Positions 1-7,311 are shown, numbered from the stretch's first letter. The stretch: 17,920 nucleotides of DNA from Tannerellaceae bacterium (GCA_031267205.1 JAIRZN010000073.1:1-17920), one strand, 5' to 3'. The notes: generated from the letters alone by a model not told the origin. Translations and numbers: made by a program.

Positions 1-544
1 CTTGATATGCATTTCTTAAACTGTCTATCTCTACTTTTACTTGTTCCGATGTCGTTCTTTGCCTATAATACTCGTTGTTCAACAGTGTATAATCATTCTG
101 CTGTTTCATGCAGAACAGTATAAGGATAAATACCAGTAAGCCAAGTATGGCAATTACTACAGAGGTTTTCCTAAGCTTGAAGAATCGGAAGTTAAAATAC
201 TCCCGATTGCCTTTTGCCTGTGTTTCCAAAACTTCTAACCGCTGTTCAGTGTCGCTCTCTGATTGCCGTTCTACGGGTTCCTTTTGTTGTTTTCGGATTC
301 GAGCGACTATATTCCAAACCTTCCCAACTTTCTCATCCAGCGTTGCGATATTTTGATTGACAGTTCCAAAATTAACATCACTATGCTTACCGAGGAAACG
401 GATTTCTTCCTTAATTTCAGCGAGTATTTCATCTTTTACACCGCAAAAATCTGGTGCATTGTCCATTTGTTTATTGCTTTTAAGTTGTTCGCTTATCTCC
501 GAAAGCTTCTCCCAAAGAGCATCGTTTGATACTGAATTTGCCAT
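1..544 (-). CDS. Membrane-anchored coiled-coil protein downstream of the relaxase (partial, C-terminus off window)
   Basis: An open frame of 181 codons reads from an ATG at 542-544 to the window edge without a stop, so it is C-terminally incomplete. I do not recognise a named family. The first ~125 residues are charged and Glu/Lys/Gln-rich, with helical, coiled-coil-like character. A single hydrophobic segment follows at about residues 128-147 (beginning SVVIAILGLLVFILIL), and then a polar tail. This suggests a protein anchored by one membrane span. It starts 42 bp after the relaxase stop on the same strand, so it is probably the last visible gene of the mobilization operon. A role at the membrane during transfer, for example bringing the relaxosome to a coupling protein, is inference only. 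Confidence 0.75.
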   Translation of the reverse strand, partial: MANSVSNDALWEKLSEISEQLKSNKQMDNAPDFCGVKDEILAEIKEEIRFLGKHSDVNFGTVNQNIATLDEKVGKVWNIVARIRKQQKEPVERQSESDTEQRLEVLETQAKGNREYFNFRFFKLRKTSVVIAILGLLVFILILFCMKQQNDYTLLNNEYYRQRTTSEQVKVEIDSLRNAYQ

Positions 545-586
545 AATATTTCTATTTTAAGTTGATAAAATTGTTTCCGTTTCTCA

Positions 587-1528
587 CTATGAAGGACTTT
601 GTCCCTTGCGTTTTTTCTTCTTGACTATCTTTCTTTTCGACTGTTGGGGTTGTTCTTCCCCTTCGCTCGGTTGAATGTCGAACAGACCGCCAACTGTCGA
701 TAGTGCATCGCCCACACCCGATACTATATTCCCCGAAAGGGTGTTGCCTGCTTCTTTCGGGGTGGTTATTTGTTGCTGTTCCTGCTGTTGCTCCTGAACA
801 GGGCTGTATTCGCCTAATTGCATACTTAGCTTGCCATAGCTGAACTTCCTATCCACGTCCGAAGCTTTGAACGAATGTTCCCCTTTCTTGAACGATATGC
901 CCTGTACTTCATCGGTCTGCCCTTTGAGTTTATACTCTATGGATATGCCTTGCTGTTTGAGGGCATCTTCAAACTGCTTCCAGTTCTTGGCTTTAGGCAG
1001 TATGCCTCTTACCGCATGGTAAATTTCATATTTGGTATGTTCCGCTCCCTTTAGTTTCTGGACATTGACCTTGTCTTTTCCTATTCCGTAGGTCAGGTTA
1101 TACTTATCCTTTAGCTGTTTGCACACCTTTTCGTTCCGATAACGGTCGTTTTTGTCGGATATGGTCTTACCGTCAAAGTCCACTCGATTAAACACAATAT
1201 GTAAATGCGGGTGGCTCGTGTTGCTATGACGAACGATAAGGTACTGTGTATTTTTGATTCCCATTGCTTCCATATATTCCTTAGCTAAGCGTTCCATAAA
1301 ATGGTCAGTCATCCGTTCTTTGTCATCAGGAGAGAACGCCAGCGGGATATGTCCGACACATTTCGATAGGTTGGGATTGAGCAAGCTTTGCATATAAAAG
1401 CTGTTGATTATGGACTTCGTATCGGTTTCCAATACGCCCTCCGTTGCCAATATTTGAGCGTTTTTGTCGCCCAACACGTAGGAAATACAGCCCTTAAAGC
1501 TTCTCCCTTTTACTATTTTTCCAATCAT
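587..1528 (-). CDS. Relaxase / mobilization protein (MobB/BmgA-like, MobA/VirD2 family)
   Basis: This 313-residue protein should nick one DNA strand at oriT and stay covalently attached to it during mobilization. The N-terminus MIGKIVKGRSFKGCISYVLG is the classic Bacteroides relaxase opening, with Tyr17 the likely nucleophile. The metal-binding His cluster is at 106-110 (HPHLH), within the segment HSNTSHPHLHIVFNRV. A GISFKKGEHSF block near 210-220 is also typical of these relaxases. The C-terminus is Gln-rich (about 245-253) and ends in a Lys/Arg-rich tail (298-308), probably for nonspecific DNA binding. Its start overlaps the end of the MobC-like gene by 35 bp in another frame, which suggests translational coupling. 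Family assignment is firm; the exact symbol (mobB or bmgA) is not. Confidence 0.93.
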   Translation of the reverse strand: MIGKIVKGRSFKGCISYVLGDKNAQILATEGVLETDTKSIINSFYMQSLLNPNLSKCVGHIPLAFSPDDKERMTDHFMERLAKEYMEAMGIKNTQYLIVRHSNTSHPHLHIVFNRVDFDGKTISDKNDRYRNEKVCKQLKDKYNLTYGIGKDKVNVQKLKGAEHTKYEIYHAVRGILPKAKNWKQFEDALKQQGISIEYKLKGQTDEVQGISFKKGEHSFKASDVDRKFSYGKLSMQLGEYSPVQEQQQEQQQITTPKEAGNTLSGNIVSGVGDALSTVGGLFDIQPSEGEEQPQQSKRKIVKKKKRKGQSPS

Positions 1529-1889
1529 CCGACAGCTTATTTATAATCGTTTTAATAGCATCAAGTAGCGGTAAAGCCTCATTTTCGAGTCGTATTGCAT
1601 TCAAAAACTTGGCTGATTTGGCAAGCTGATTGAGGTTGTTTCCCATATTGGAAAAATTGCGGAGCAACTCCAATTCCTCTTTCTTCAGTGGCTCTACAAT
1701 TACCCCGTCCAGAATCGCATCATGACAATAAACACTAATGGGAAGCTTGGCTTTGGTCGCCCTGTGCCGTATGGCATAGAGTTCATGCTCGGAGAAGCAA
1801 ACCCCGACGGTCTTGCTCTTCCGACTGACTGAACTCGCCTTGGGGCGACCGCCTTTCTTCTTATTAGTATTTGGATTGTCCGTACTCAA
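1494..1889 (-). CDS. MobC-like mobilization accessory protein, TTG start
   Basis: This 131-residue protein should bind oriT and help the relaxase act there. A basic N-terminus (KKKGGRPKASSVSRKSK) precedes a ribbon-helix-helix-like segment (VGVCFSEHELYAIRHRA, about 28-44). The conserved MobC signature NFSNMGNNLNQLAKSA is at about 78-93. The start codon is TTG at 1887-1889. Reading upstream in frame I find no ATG before a stop, and no suitable internal Met, so TTG is preferred. The gene is followed by the relaxase in an overlapping frame and preceded by the hairpin-rich candidate oriT, the usual position for this factor. The family is clear from the signature; the precise start is less certain. 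Confidence 0.88.
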   Translation of the reverse strand: MSTDNPNTNKKKGGRPKASSVSRKSKTVGVCFSEHELYAIRHRATKAKLPISVYCHDAILDGVIVEPLKKEELELLRNFSNMGNNLNQLAKSAKFLNAIRLENEALPLLDAIKTIINKLSDDWKNSKREKL

Positions 1890-1930
1890 TTTCTTGTGCT
1901 TTTGTTTACGAAGTAAAAGCCCTTACAAAA

Positions 1931-2092
1931 GGGTCTGCGACCCTAAAAAACTGCGACCATGGGGAGCGGTTTTCCCTTTGGCGAAAGCCAAAGCGAGGGT
2001 TTTCATGCAATGAAAACATAACCTCGCTCCTCTAAAATGAGCATAAAATGCTCCCTTTAGAAAAGTAAGCCGTAAAACATCGGCAGGCTTAC
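1931..2092. other. Candidate origin of transfer (oriT): cluster of five hairpins
   Basis: The 227-bp gap between the DUF3408 gene and the MobC-like gene is packed with inverted repeats. They are: GGGTC/GACCC at 1931-1935 and 1939-1943; CTTTGGC/GCCAAAG at 1976-1982 and 1987-1993; a nested pair with GCGAGG/CCTCGC outside (1993-1998, 2022-2027) and GTTTTCAT/ATGAAAAC inside (1999-2006, 2010-2017); TCTAAA/TTTAGA outside (2031-2036, 2056-2061) with GAGCAT/ATGCTC inside (2039-2044, 2048-2053); and GTAAGCC/GGCTTAC at 2065-2071 and 2086-2092. The octamer CTGCGACC is also directly repeated (1935-1942, 1951-1958). Position beside mob genes plus this density make oriT the best reading. The nick site is not identified. 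Confidence 0.6.
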
Positions 2093-2116
2093 CTTTAAAT
2101 TGGCAGAAGCTAAATT

Positions 2117-2629
2117 TTACAGCTTCTTCCATTGTTCAACCTCATCCTGATAGATTTCCAAATGGTGGCGGGCAAGGTTCTCAATAAAACCTGATACGCT
2201 CCGCCCTCTACCGCCCAACTTGCGGACGATTTCATCAATCCTGTCTCGGACTTCACAACTAATAAAGACAGGCTTTCTGTCATCCAACTTCGGAATTGTG
2301 AGGAACGTCTGCCGGTATTCTTCCAGCGATTCTTTTCTCTGTTTGCCACTGGAACGCTTGGGTACAGTAGGCTGTACATTTCCTGTCGGCATCGTTTGCT
2401 CCCTCTGCTCCGATAAGCCTGTTTGCAGACTGTCCGCAGTGTCGTTACTCTCTTCCGGTTGGATAGTGTTAATTGTGTCATCTGCGCCGGGGCTGCTCCC
2501 GGATTTCTCTGTTACGTTAGCTTCATTACCGTCCGGGGCAGGCTTGCCGTTCTCCATATGGGAAGACGGCGACCAGCCTTCCGGGACCTGAACACTAGCT
2601 TTACGGTTCTCTGTTTGTTTACTGCTCAT
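2117..2629 (-). CDS. DUF3408 domain protein (TraC/MobA-like DNA-binding accessory of Bacteroidales mobile elements)
   Basis: The C-terminal ~75 residues match the DUF3408 pattern found next to mob and tra genes in Bacteroidales: EYRQTFLTIPKLDDRKPVFI, then VRDRIDEIVRKLGGRGRSVSGF and ENLARHHLEIYQDEVEQWKKL-type ending. The last part resembles a ribbon-helix-helix DNA-binding fold. The N-terminal ~95 residues are polar and low-complexity (many Pro, Ser, Glu, Asn), so probably disordered. I start at the ATG at 2627-2629 (MSSKQTENRK), giving 170 residues. A longer frame to 2782 adds 51 residues unlike the family, and it runs through a hairpin and probable promoter DNA. It precedes the candidate oriT and mob genes on the same strand and probably serves in DNA processing or regulation of transfer. 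Confidence 0.85.
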   Translation of the reverse strand: MSSKQTENRKASVQVPEGWSPSSHMENGKPAPDGNEANVTEKSGSSPGADDTINTIQPEESNDTADSLQTGLSEQREQTMPTGNVQPTVPKRSSGKQRKESLEEYRQTFLTIPKLDDRKPVFISCEVRDRIDEIVRKLGGRGRSVSGFIENLARHHLEIYQDEVEQWKKL

Positions 2630-2659
2630 AGAATACTGTATTAAAAAAGTAAATATTAT

Positions 2660-2682
2660 GGCTCCTCTATAATCAGGGAGCC
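2660..2682 (-). promoter_or_regulatory. Hairpin in the leader of the DUF3408/mob operon
   Basis: GGCTCC at 2660-2665 pairs with GGAGCC at 2677-2682 around an 11-nt loop, 31 bp upstream of the chosen DUF3408 start. No T-run follows, so it is more likely a leader structure or a protein site than a terminator. Its function is unknown. Confidence 0.3.
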
Positions 2683-2898
2683 GATTATCGACAGCAAATA
2701 AACGACTATTAATCTGCAGGCTGGATAGAGTGGGTTTGTATGAAATAATCTGCAATGACTTTCTACTTTGCTTGTCGGCCAAACGGTTCAGACTGCACCG
2801 ATTTTCCGATTTAACAGTAGTCTGCTGACAAAGTATCCTTACTTAAATATCCAAATTCATTTTGAACTTCAGAGGAAACAGGAAATAAACTCGTAAAG

Positions 2899-2941
2899 AT
2901 GCTTTTTTAGGCTGAAATTTCCGTCCGGATGAAAAAAGCAT
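2899..2941. repeat. Perfect 10-bp inverted repeat with 23-bp spacer
   Basis: ATGCTTTTTT at 2899-2908 is matched by AAAAAAGCAT at 2932-2941. The 23-nt spacer holds a small TCCG/CGGA pairing. It lies mid-way in the gene-free divergent region, too far from any stop codon on either strand to be an obvious terminator. It could be a binding site for an element-encoded regulator or part of an origin. Function unassigned. Confidence 0.5.
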
Positions 2942-3105
2942 GTCTTACCCCCTAGCCACTCCCGGCCAGAAGCATCCACATGACTTTCAGCCCATTGTTA
3001 AGTGATTTTTTCTATTTTACTTCGTGGCAGAAAAGTGAAAACTGCACCACCTGAAGAGTGAAAGCCAATGCAAAATATAGCCGGTAACTGCAAACGGATT
3101 TATTC

Positions 3106-3137
3106 TTTGGTGGGTGATAGCCGGCTCCTTAATTTTG
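3106..3137 (+). promoter_or_regulatory. Bacteroides-type promoter of the HTH-DUF3876-HTH operon
   Basis: TTTG at 3106-3109 and TAATTTTG at 3130-3137 are separated by 20 bp. This matches the Bacteroides primary-sigma consensus (TTTG at -33, TAnnTTTG at -7). The predicted transcript start is about 30 bp before the ATG at 3174. This is the best-matching promoter in the window. Confidence 0.65.
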
Positions 3138-3173
3138 AGACAGAATGAATAAATAACTTAAAAAAACAAGTGT

Positions 3174-3485
3174 ATGGAAATTGTAAATATTGATGCGGAA
3201 ACATTCGAGAAAATGCTCTCGAAGTTTGAAAATTTTGCAAGCCGGATGGAGCACCTCTGCGGTTTGCATGGGAACAGCGATATGAAAGAATGGTTGGACA
3301 ATCAGGACGTATGCCAGCTTTTGAATATTTCGAAACGTACACTCCAAACACTTCGGGATAACGGAACGCTGGCTTATACCCAAATCAGCCATAAAATCTA
3401 CTATAAGCCCGAAGACGTACAGAAGATACTCCCATTGATAGAGGAGAAGCACAAGCAGGCTAAATACAGGGGAAAACGGCTATGA
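3174..3485 (+). CDS. Helix-turn-helix (HTH_17/excisionase-like) DNA-binding protein
   Basis: This 103-residue protein has an N-terminal helical stretch (about 8-30) and then a MerR/excisionase-type winged helix at about 41-88. The recognisable core is LDNQDVCQLLNISKRTLQTL, then the wing with KIYYKPEDVQKIL. Small proteins of this type are common in Bacteroidales conjugative and mobilizable elements, where some act as recombination directionality factors or regulators of excision. Its stop overlaps the start of the DUF3876 gene by 4 bp (ATGA), so the two are translationally coupled. Here it probably controls integrase function or element genes; that role is inference. Confidence 0.87.
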   Translation: MEIVNIDAETFEKMLSKFENFASRMEHLCGLHGNSDMKEWLDNQDVCQLLNISKRTLQTLRDNGTLAYTQISHKIYYKPEDVQKILPLIEEKHKQAKYRGKRL

Positions 3486-3775
3486 AAGAAGAATATCAAG
3501 AATATAACAATGCCCTTTTCTTATGGCAGGGAGCTTGGATAAGCGTAAACGGCAATCCTGATATTTATATCTTTCAGGCATATAACGGGAATTACTACCT
3601 GCTGGCGTACAGCTATGATAGAGAATCGGAACGGGGAAGTTTTTCCTGCCACAGTATAGACTCGGATGAAAACGGCTGTTTCGTTAGTATTGGAATGAAG
3701 CCCTGCGAAATGAAATCGGAAGAACTGCCCTATGACTTGTATATCGCAGGCTGGGGCAGCTATATAAAGGATTAG
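3482..3775 (+). CDS. DUF3876 domain protein
   Basis: A 97-residue protein of a family (DUF3876) that I recognise from Bacteroidales mobile elements, where it sits beside HTH_17 proteins. It is rich in aromatic residues, has alternating beta-strand-like segments (WISVNGNPDIYIFQAY, YYLLAYSYD), and has no signal peptide or membrane span, so it is probably a small cytoplasmic beta-rich protein. Its biochemical role is unknown. The 4-bp overlap with the preceding HTH gene and the second HTH gene 40 bp downstream suggest one regulatory operon. Confidence 0.82.
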   Translation: MKEEYQEYNNALFLWQGAWISVNGNPDIYIFQAYNGNYYLLAYSYDRESERGSFSCHSIDSDENGCFVSIGMKPCEMKSEELPYDLYIAGWGSYIKD

Positions 3776-3815
3776 ACGAGAAACAATAATAGTATCAATT
3801 ATAAAAAAGAAGCGT

Positions 3816-4112
3816 ATGAGCAACCAATTAATTACAGAGAACAACGAAAGGGTAAAATCATTTTTCCTTTCATTGGACAAACTCTCTTCTTCATTCGAGC
3901 ATTTGTTTTCTTCCCGGAAACTAACATTGAACGGAGAGAGTTTTTATACAGACGAGGAACTGTCGAAGAAATTAAAAATCAGTCGAAGAAGTTTACAGGA
4001 TTACAGAAATGAAGGGCGCATTCCGTATGTTAAGTTGGGCGGCAAAATCCTGTACCGTTCTTCGGACATCGAAAAACTGTTGGAAGAGGGCTATCGGGAT
4101 AAGTTCAGGTAA
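3816..4112 (+). CDS. Second helix-turn-helix (HTH_17/excisionase-like) protein
   Basis: This 98-residue protein repeats the design of the HTH protein at 3174: a short helical N-terminus (about 10-32) followed by an HTH_17 domain at about 43-90. Key segments are FYTDEELSKKLKISRRSLQD and a wing VKLGGKILYRSSDIEKLL. The GGKILYR wing is typical of excisionase-type folds. It is the last gene of the small plus-strand operon and faces the integrase operon. A role as excision factor or as partner of the first HTH protein is plausible but not shown by sequence alone. Confidence 0.85.
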   Translation: MSNQLITENNERVKSFFLSLDKLSSSFEHLFSSRKLTLNGESFYTDEELSKKLKISRRSLQDYRNEGRIPYVKLGGKILYRSSDIEKLLEEGYRDKFR

Positions 4113-4212
4113 TCTTTCCACACGCCCCACTGAATATTTTTTCCTTTTTCGACTGATAAACACCTCTTAATAGAAGGAGAATAAATAAGACAGGACTATT
4201 TTGGTAAATACT

Positions 4213-4233
4213 CTTTTTCGTCTGGCGAAAAAG
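4213..4233. repeat. 8-bp hairpin in the convergent gap
   Basis: CTTTTTCG at 4213-4220 pairs with CGAAAAAG at 4226-4233 around TCTGG, 100 bp after the second HTH gene. It could serve as a weak terminator for the plus-strand operon, but no T-run follows the stem on that strand. Confidence 0.3.
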
Positions 4234-4324
4234 GAAGATTTGGCAAAATACCCGAAGGGTTTAGTCTTGTCGTTTTATTCCCTTCTTTTTTCTTTGTGTT
4301 CAGATGAAAGAGGACTATAAAAAA

Positions 4325-4352
4325 TGGCAGGCTTAATTTTGATAACCTGCCA
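4325..4352 (-). terminator. Intrinsic terminator of the integrase/RhuM-like operon
   Basis: TGGCAGG at 4325-4331 pairs with CCTGCCA at 4346-4352, with extra TTA/TAA pairing in the loop. On the minus strand the stem is followed directly by six T residues (4319-4324 read in reverse). It begins 26 bp beyond the RhuM-like stop, as expected for a rho-independent terminator. Confidence 0.72.
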
Positions 4353-4377
4353 GTATTATAAATGGATTGATATATTG

Positions 4378-4743
4378 CTAATTAAGTTGAAAATTACTCC
4401 AATTTCTACATATAAAAATTGGTATTCCAGAAGTATCCGCTACTGCCTTTGCCATCAACCACTCCCGAAAGATTTCCGAATTCCTCGGTTGAATGCGGAA
4501 CGAAAGAGCGGTAATCATTTCCAGATTATATTGTTCCACAGAATTACCATTTTTGTAATGATACATTCGACATACATCCGATTCCCGCAATACTTCGCTT
4601 TTAAGTATGGAACGGACATTAGCGCTTATTTTAGCTATAAAACAGTCGAACAGTTGTGCTATTTCCCACTGCGACATCCAAACCTCCCCTGATTGAGGAA
4701 TGGATATGATGCCGTTTTCTATGGTTATATTTTCTCTTTTCAT
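4378..4743 (-). CDS. Short RhuM-family (Virulence_RhuM-like) N-terminal domain protein
   Basis: This 121-residue protein resembles the N-terminal domain of the RhuM family. The pattern is VWMSQWEIAQLFDCFIAKIS, then an ANVRSILKSEVL helix, a variable stretch, and the signature EQYNLEMITALSFRIQ followed by FREWL. Full-length RhuM proteins are about 300 residues or more, so this is a short version that ends just after the signature. Phage antirepressor-like and DNA-binding roles have been suggested for the fold, but its function is uncertain. It lies 21 bp downstream of the integrase, is transcribed with it, and is followed by a terminator, so it reads as an intact small gene of the recombination operon and not as debris. 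Confidence 0.72.
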   Translation of the reverse strand: MKRENITIENGIISIPQSGEVWMSQWEIAQLFDCFIAKISANVRSILKSEVLRESDVCRMYHYKNGNSVEQYNLEMITALSFRIQPRNSEIFREWLMAKAVADTSGIPIFICRNWSNFQLN

Positions 4744-4764
4744 GATTTTTCAGTTTGAAATGCG

Positions 4765-6060
4765 TTATTTTGCATTATTTTTCTTCGCTTTGCTGCCACT
4801 TTGAGCTGGCAATTTGTATTTCCTACCGATGCGGTCGCTAATTTTCTTCACGTCCTCGTTGACTTTTTGCCGGGTAAGTTTGGCATAAATCTGGGTGGTA
4901 CGGATACATTTGTGCCCCATCATCTGGCTGACCGTTTCCAGCGGTACTCCACGGGATAGCGTAATAAGGGTTCCGAAATTATGGCGGCTTTGATGGTAGG
5001 TGATCCGCTTTTCTATACCGCATAACTTAGCAACCTTATTCAGGTTGACTTGTACACAAGAGGGAGATGCCATCTTAAATATTTTATTTCCGTTGCGTTC
5101 AGGCTTGTACTTTTCCATTATCTGCAAAGGTATATCCAGTAATGGTATATTGCACCGGATACCAGTTTTCTGCCGGTTGATGTCAATCCAAAAGCTGCCG
5201 TTCCTGCCTTTATGGATATTTTCTTCTGATAAATTACACATATCCGCGTATGACAAACCGGTGAAGGTTGCAAATATGAACATATCTCGTGTGTGGCATA
5301 AGCGTTTGGAGGCTACCGGAACGTTCATAAACTTCTCCAATTCTTCCAGAGTCATGTGCCTGCGCTTACGGGGAGGCTGTTCGGGAATATAGGTGGCAAA
5401 AGGGTTTTTATGTAATGTTCCCTGACTGATTGCCCGGCGGACTATCTTTCTAAGGATGATTGTATAGGTAGATATTGTATGGGCGGTAAATCCCTGTTCG
5501 ATACGGAGGAAAGAATCGAATTTCTCAATGAAAGATAATTCCAATTGCCGTAACGGTATATCTTCCATGTCATAATGGAGATGTAAGAAACGTTCCGCCT
5601 GTTTAGCTACGGCTTCATAAGCTTTAATGCTCCCTTTGGAACGTGTAACACCTATCTGCTTGGCATACTCTTCATTATGTTCGTAGAAGAGTTCCAACAG
5701 GTTCTCTTTTTTCCTCCCGATACCGCTTACGGCATTTTTAACAAGCTCTGCTGTAATATACCCCTGCTCATCCAGTATCTGTTTATAGTAACGATTGATC
5801 CTATCCGTCAATTGCTCTATATGATAATTCGTTTCAGCGGCATGGCGGCTTTTGCCAGTCATACGGTAGGCTTTCGCATCCCAAAGCAACGGGTCAATAT
5901 CTATTCCGGCAGAGAACTGGGCGATTTCAGCATTGATAGATATTCTGCCCATCAACGGACACATGCCGTTTTTCTTTATCTTCTGCCGGTTGATATAAAA
6001 CAGAACTGCGAAAGTGCTGTAAGTAGTACTGGAATGACTGCTCTTATTATTTGTATTCAT
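4765..6060 (-). CDS. Tyrosine recombinase/integrase (second gene of tandem pair)
   Basis: This 431-residue protein has the Bacteroidales integrase layout: an N-terminal arm-binding domain (about 15-100), a SAM-like core-binding domain (about 120-225), and a C-terminal catalytic domain (about 235-415). Catalytic residues visible are Lys298 (RQKTG), His356-x-x-Arg359-His360 (HQSRH), His383 (MMGHK) and nucleophile Tyr392 (TQIYAKL). The slot usually held by the first catalytic Arg reads FTGLSYADM, with Ser270 in place of Arg. IntDOT-type Bacteroides integrases are also known to lack that Arg. It lies 18 bp downstream of a second, related integrase. Together they probably integrate and excise the element. 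Confidence 0.95.
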   Translation of the reverse strand: MNTNNKSSHSSTTYSTFAVLFYINRQKIKKNGMCPLMGRISINAEIAQFSAGIDIDPLLWDAKAYRMTGKSRHAAETNYHIEQLTDRINRYYKQILDEQGYITAELVKNAVSGIGRKKENLLELFYEHNEEYAKQIGVTRSKGSIKAYEAVAKQAERFLHLHYDMEDIPLRQLELSFIEKFDSFLRIEQGFTAHTISTYTIILRKIVRRAISQGTLHKNPFATYIPEQPPRKRRHMTLEELEKFMNVPVASKRLCHTRDMFIFATFTGLSYADMCNLSEENIHKGRNGSFWIDINRQKTGIRCNIPLLDIPLQIMEKYKPERNGNKIFKMASPSCVQVNLNKVAKLCGIEKRITYHQSRHNFGTLITLSRGVPLETVSQMMGHKCIRTTQIYAKLTRQKVNEDVKKISDRIGRKYKLPAQSGSKAKKNNAK

Positions 6061-6078
6061 AATATTCTCCTTTCTTTA

Positions 6079-7311
6079 TTACAGTACATTGTTCTCTGCC
6101 AAATGAAACTTGCCGGACAGACGTTTATTCAGATGGCGCATGTCTTCGCCTATTTTCTCATTGCTTACCTGTGCATAGATACGGGTGGCTCTCCAATCCC
6201 GATGACCGAGTAATTCAGCTACTGTCTCCAGCGGAACTCCCTGAGAGAGAGTCACTACGCTGGCATAGCAGTGACGTGCCATGTGAAATGTAACTCGCTT
6301 ATATATACCGCATTCCGTAGCTATCCGTTTGAGATAAATGTTGGTCTTACTGCAACTAATCATGGGAAACAATTTACCCTCTTTCGACAGTCCTTTGTAT
6401 TTCTCTATTAACTGTAAAGGGATTTCCAATAGTGGGATGTGACAGGGTGTTCCGGTTTTCTTTCTTTTAAGATGTATCCACCAAACACCGTCTTCGGCAA
6501 TAGAAAGGTTCTGTTCCGTCAGGTTGCGCATATCACTGAATGCGATGCCGGTAAACGATGAAAACAAAAACATATCACGGATGAAATTCAGGTTCGGTCG
6601 GGAAAGTTTAGCGTTCATTAATTTCTTCAACTCTGCGGATGTTAATGATTTTGGGACAATGGGCGACGTTATAAATTCATAGTCGATAAACGGGTCATTG
6701 CGGAGAAGCCCGTTGTTGATGGCTATCTTTACGATTCTGCGAAGTTGACCGATAGTATTTACAATCGTCTGGGGAGCAAAACGAAGTTCCACACGCAAAT
6801 AATAGTCATAGTCGGCGACAAATGAAGGGGTCAATGCCTGAAAAGACATATCGCCAACATTGTACTTTTTCCGCATGAACCGTTTCAGGTGGTTAAGAGA
6901 GATGCCGTAACGCTTGTAGGTTTCCATGCACCGGTTCACGCCGACACTTTTCAGGAATTGCTCATTATGGGCTTCATAGTATTTTACAAGGGTATCCTGT
7001 TGAGATGCGATGCCCTGAAACGCATTTTTCACCTCTCCGGCAGATACGTTTTCTTTTTTCACCGACAAATCCCGATAGGCGGAATGGACGGCTACACAAA
7101 TCTTGTTTAAGGATGCGTTGACGGAGAGGGCGTTTTTACTTTTGCCGGTAGCCCTGCCGGACTTGGTATCCCAAAGGGATACCGGAACACTTACTTTGGC
7201 ACTGAACTGTACCATTGATTTTCCGATTCGGATACGTCCCAAGACAGGAACGGTTCCGTCTGCTTTCTCCTCATTGCGTTTGAGGTAGAAGTTTACTTTT
7301 ACTTCTGTCAT
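6079..7311 (-). CDS. Tyrosine recombinase/integrase (first gene of tandem pair, nearest the element end)
   Basis: This 410-residue protein has the same three-domain plan as its downstream neighbour, from which it has clearly diverged. Shared landmarks include IPLLEIPLQLIEKYK and GVPLETVAELLGH. Catalytic residues visible are Lys285 (KRKKTG), His343-x-x-Arg346-His347 (HMARH), His370 (LLGHR) and Tyr379 (TRIYAQV). The first catalytic Arg position reads FTGIAFSDM, with Ala257 there, so both integrases lack the canonical Arg I. The gene sits at the edge of the element facing the host, with a predicted promoter 20 bp upstream, as expected for the primary integrase. Confidence 0.95.
   Translation of the reverse strand: MTEVKVNFYLKRNEEKADGTVPVLGRIRIGKSMVQFSAKVSVPVSLWDTKSGRATGKSKNALSVNASLNKICVAVHSAYRDLSVKKENVSAGEVKNAFQGIASQQDTLVKYYEAHNEQFLKSVGVNRCMETYKRYGISLNHLKRFMRKKYNVGDMSFQALTPSFVADYDYYLRVELRFAPQTIVNTIGQLRRIVKIAINNGLLRNDPFIDYEFITSPIVPKSLTSAELKKLMNAKLSRPNLNFIRDMFLFSSFTGIAFSDMRNLTEQNLSIAEDGVWWIHLKRKKTGTPCHIPLLEIPLQLIEKYKGLSKEGKLFPMISCSKTNIYLKRIATECGIYKRVTFHMARHCYASVVTLSQGVPLETVAELLGHRDWRATRIYAQVSNEKIGEDMRHLNKRLSGKFHLAENNVL

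Larger units (their letters stand above)
2630..3173. other. 544-bp gene-free divergent region between mob and HTH operons
   Basis: No convincing gene lies between the DUF3408 start and the divergent HTH gene. Open frames here are either the unlikely N-terminal extension of DUF3408 or shadows of the HTH gene. The region contains the leader hairpin at 2660-2682, a 10-bp inverted repeat at 2899-2941, a direct repeat ATAGCCGG (about 3077-3084 and 3117-3124), and the promoter of the HTH operon at 3106-3137. Promoters for both directions and binding sites for the element's own small HTH proteins are the likely content. Confidence 0.5.

Noticed and set aside
2630..2782. N-terminal extension of the DUF3408 gene to an upstream ATG
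   Set aside because: The extra 51 residues do not look like the family and overlap a leader hairpin. The ATG at 2627-2629 gives the usual polar N-terminus.
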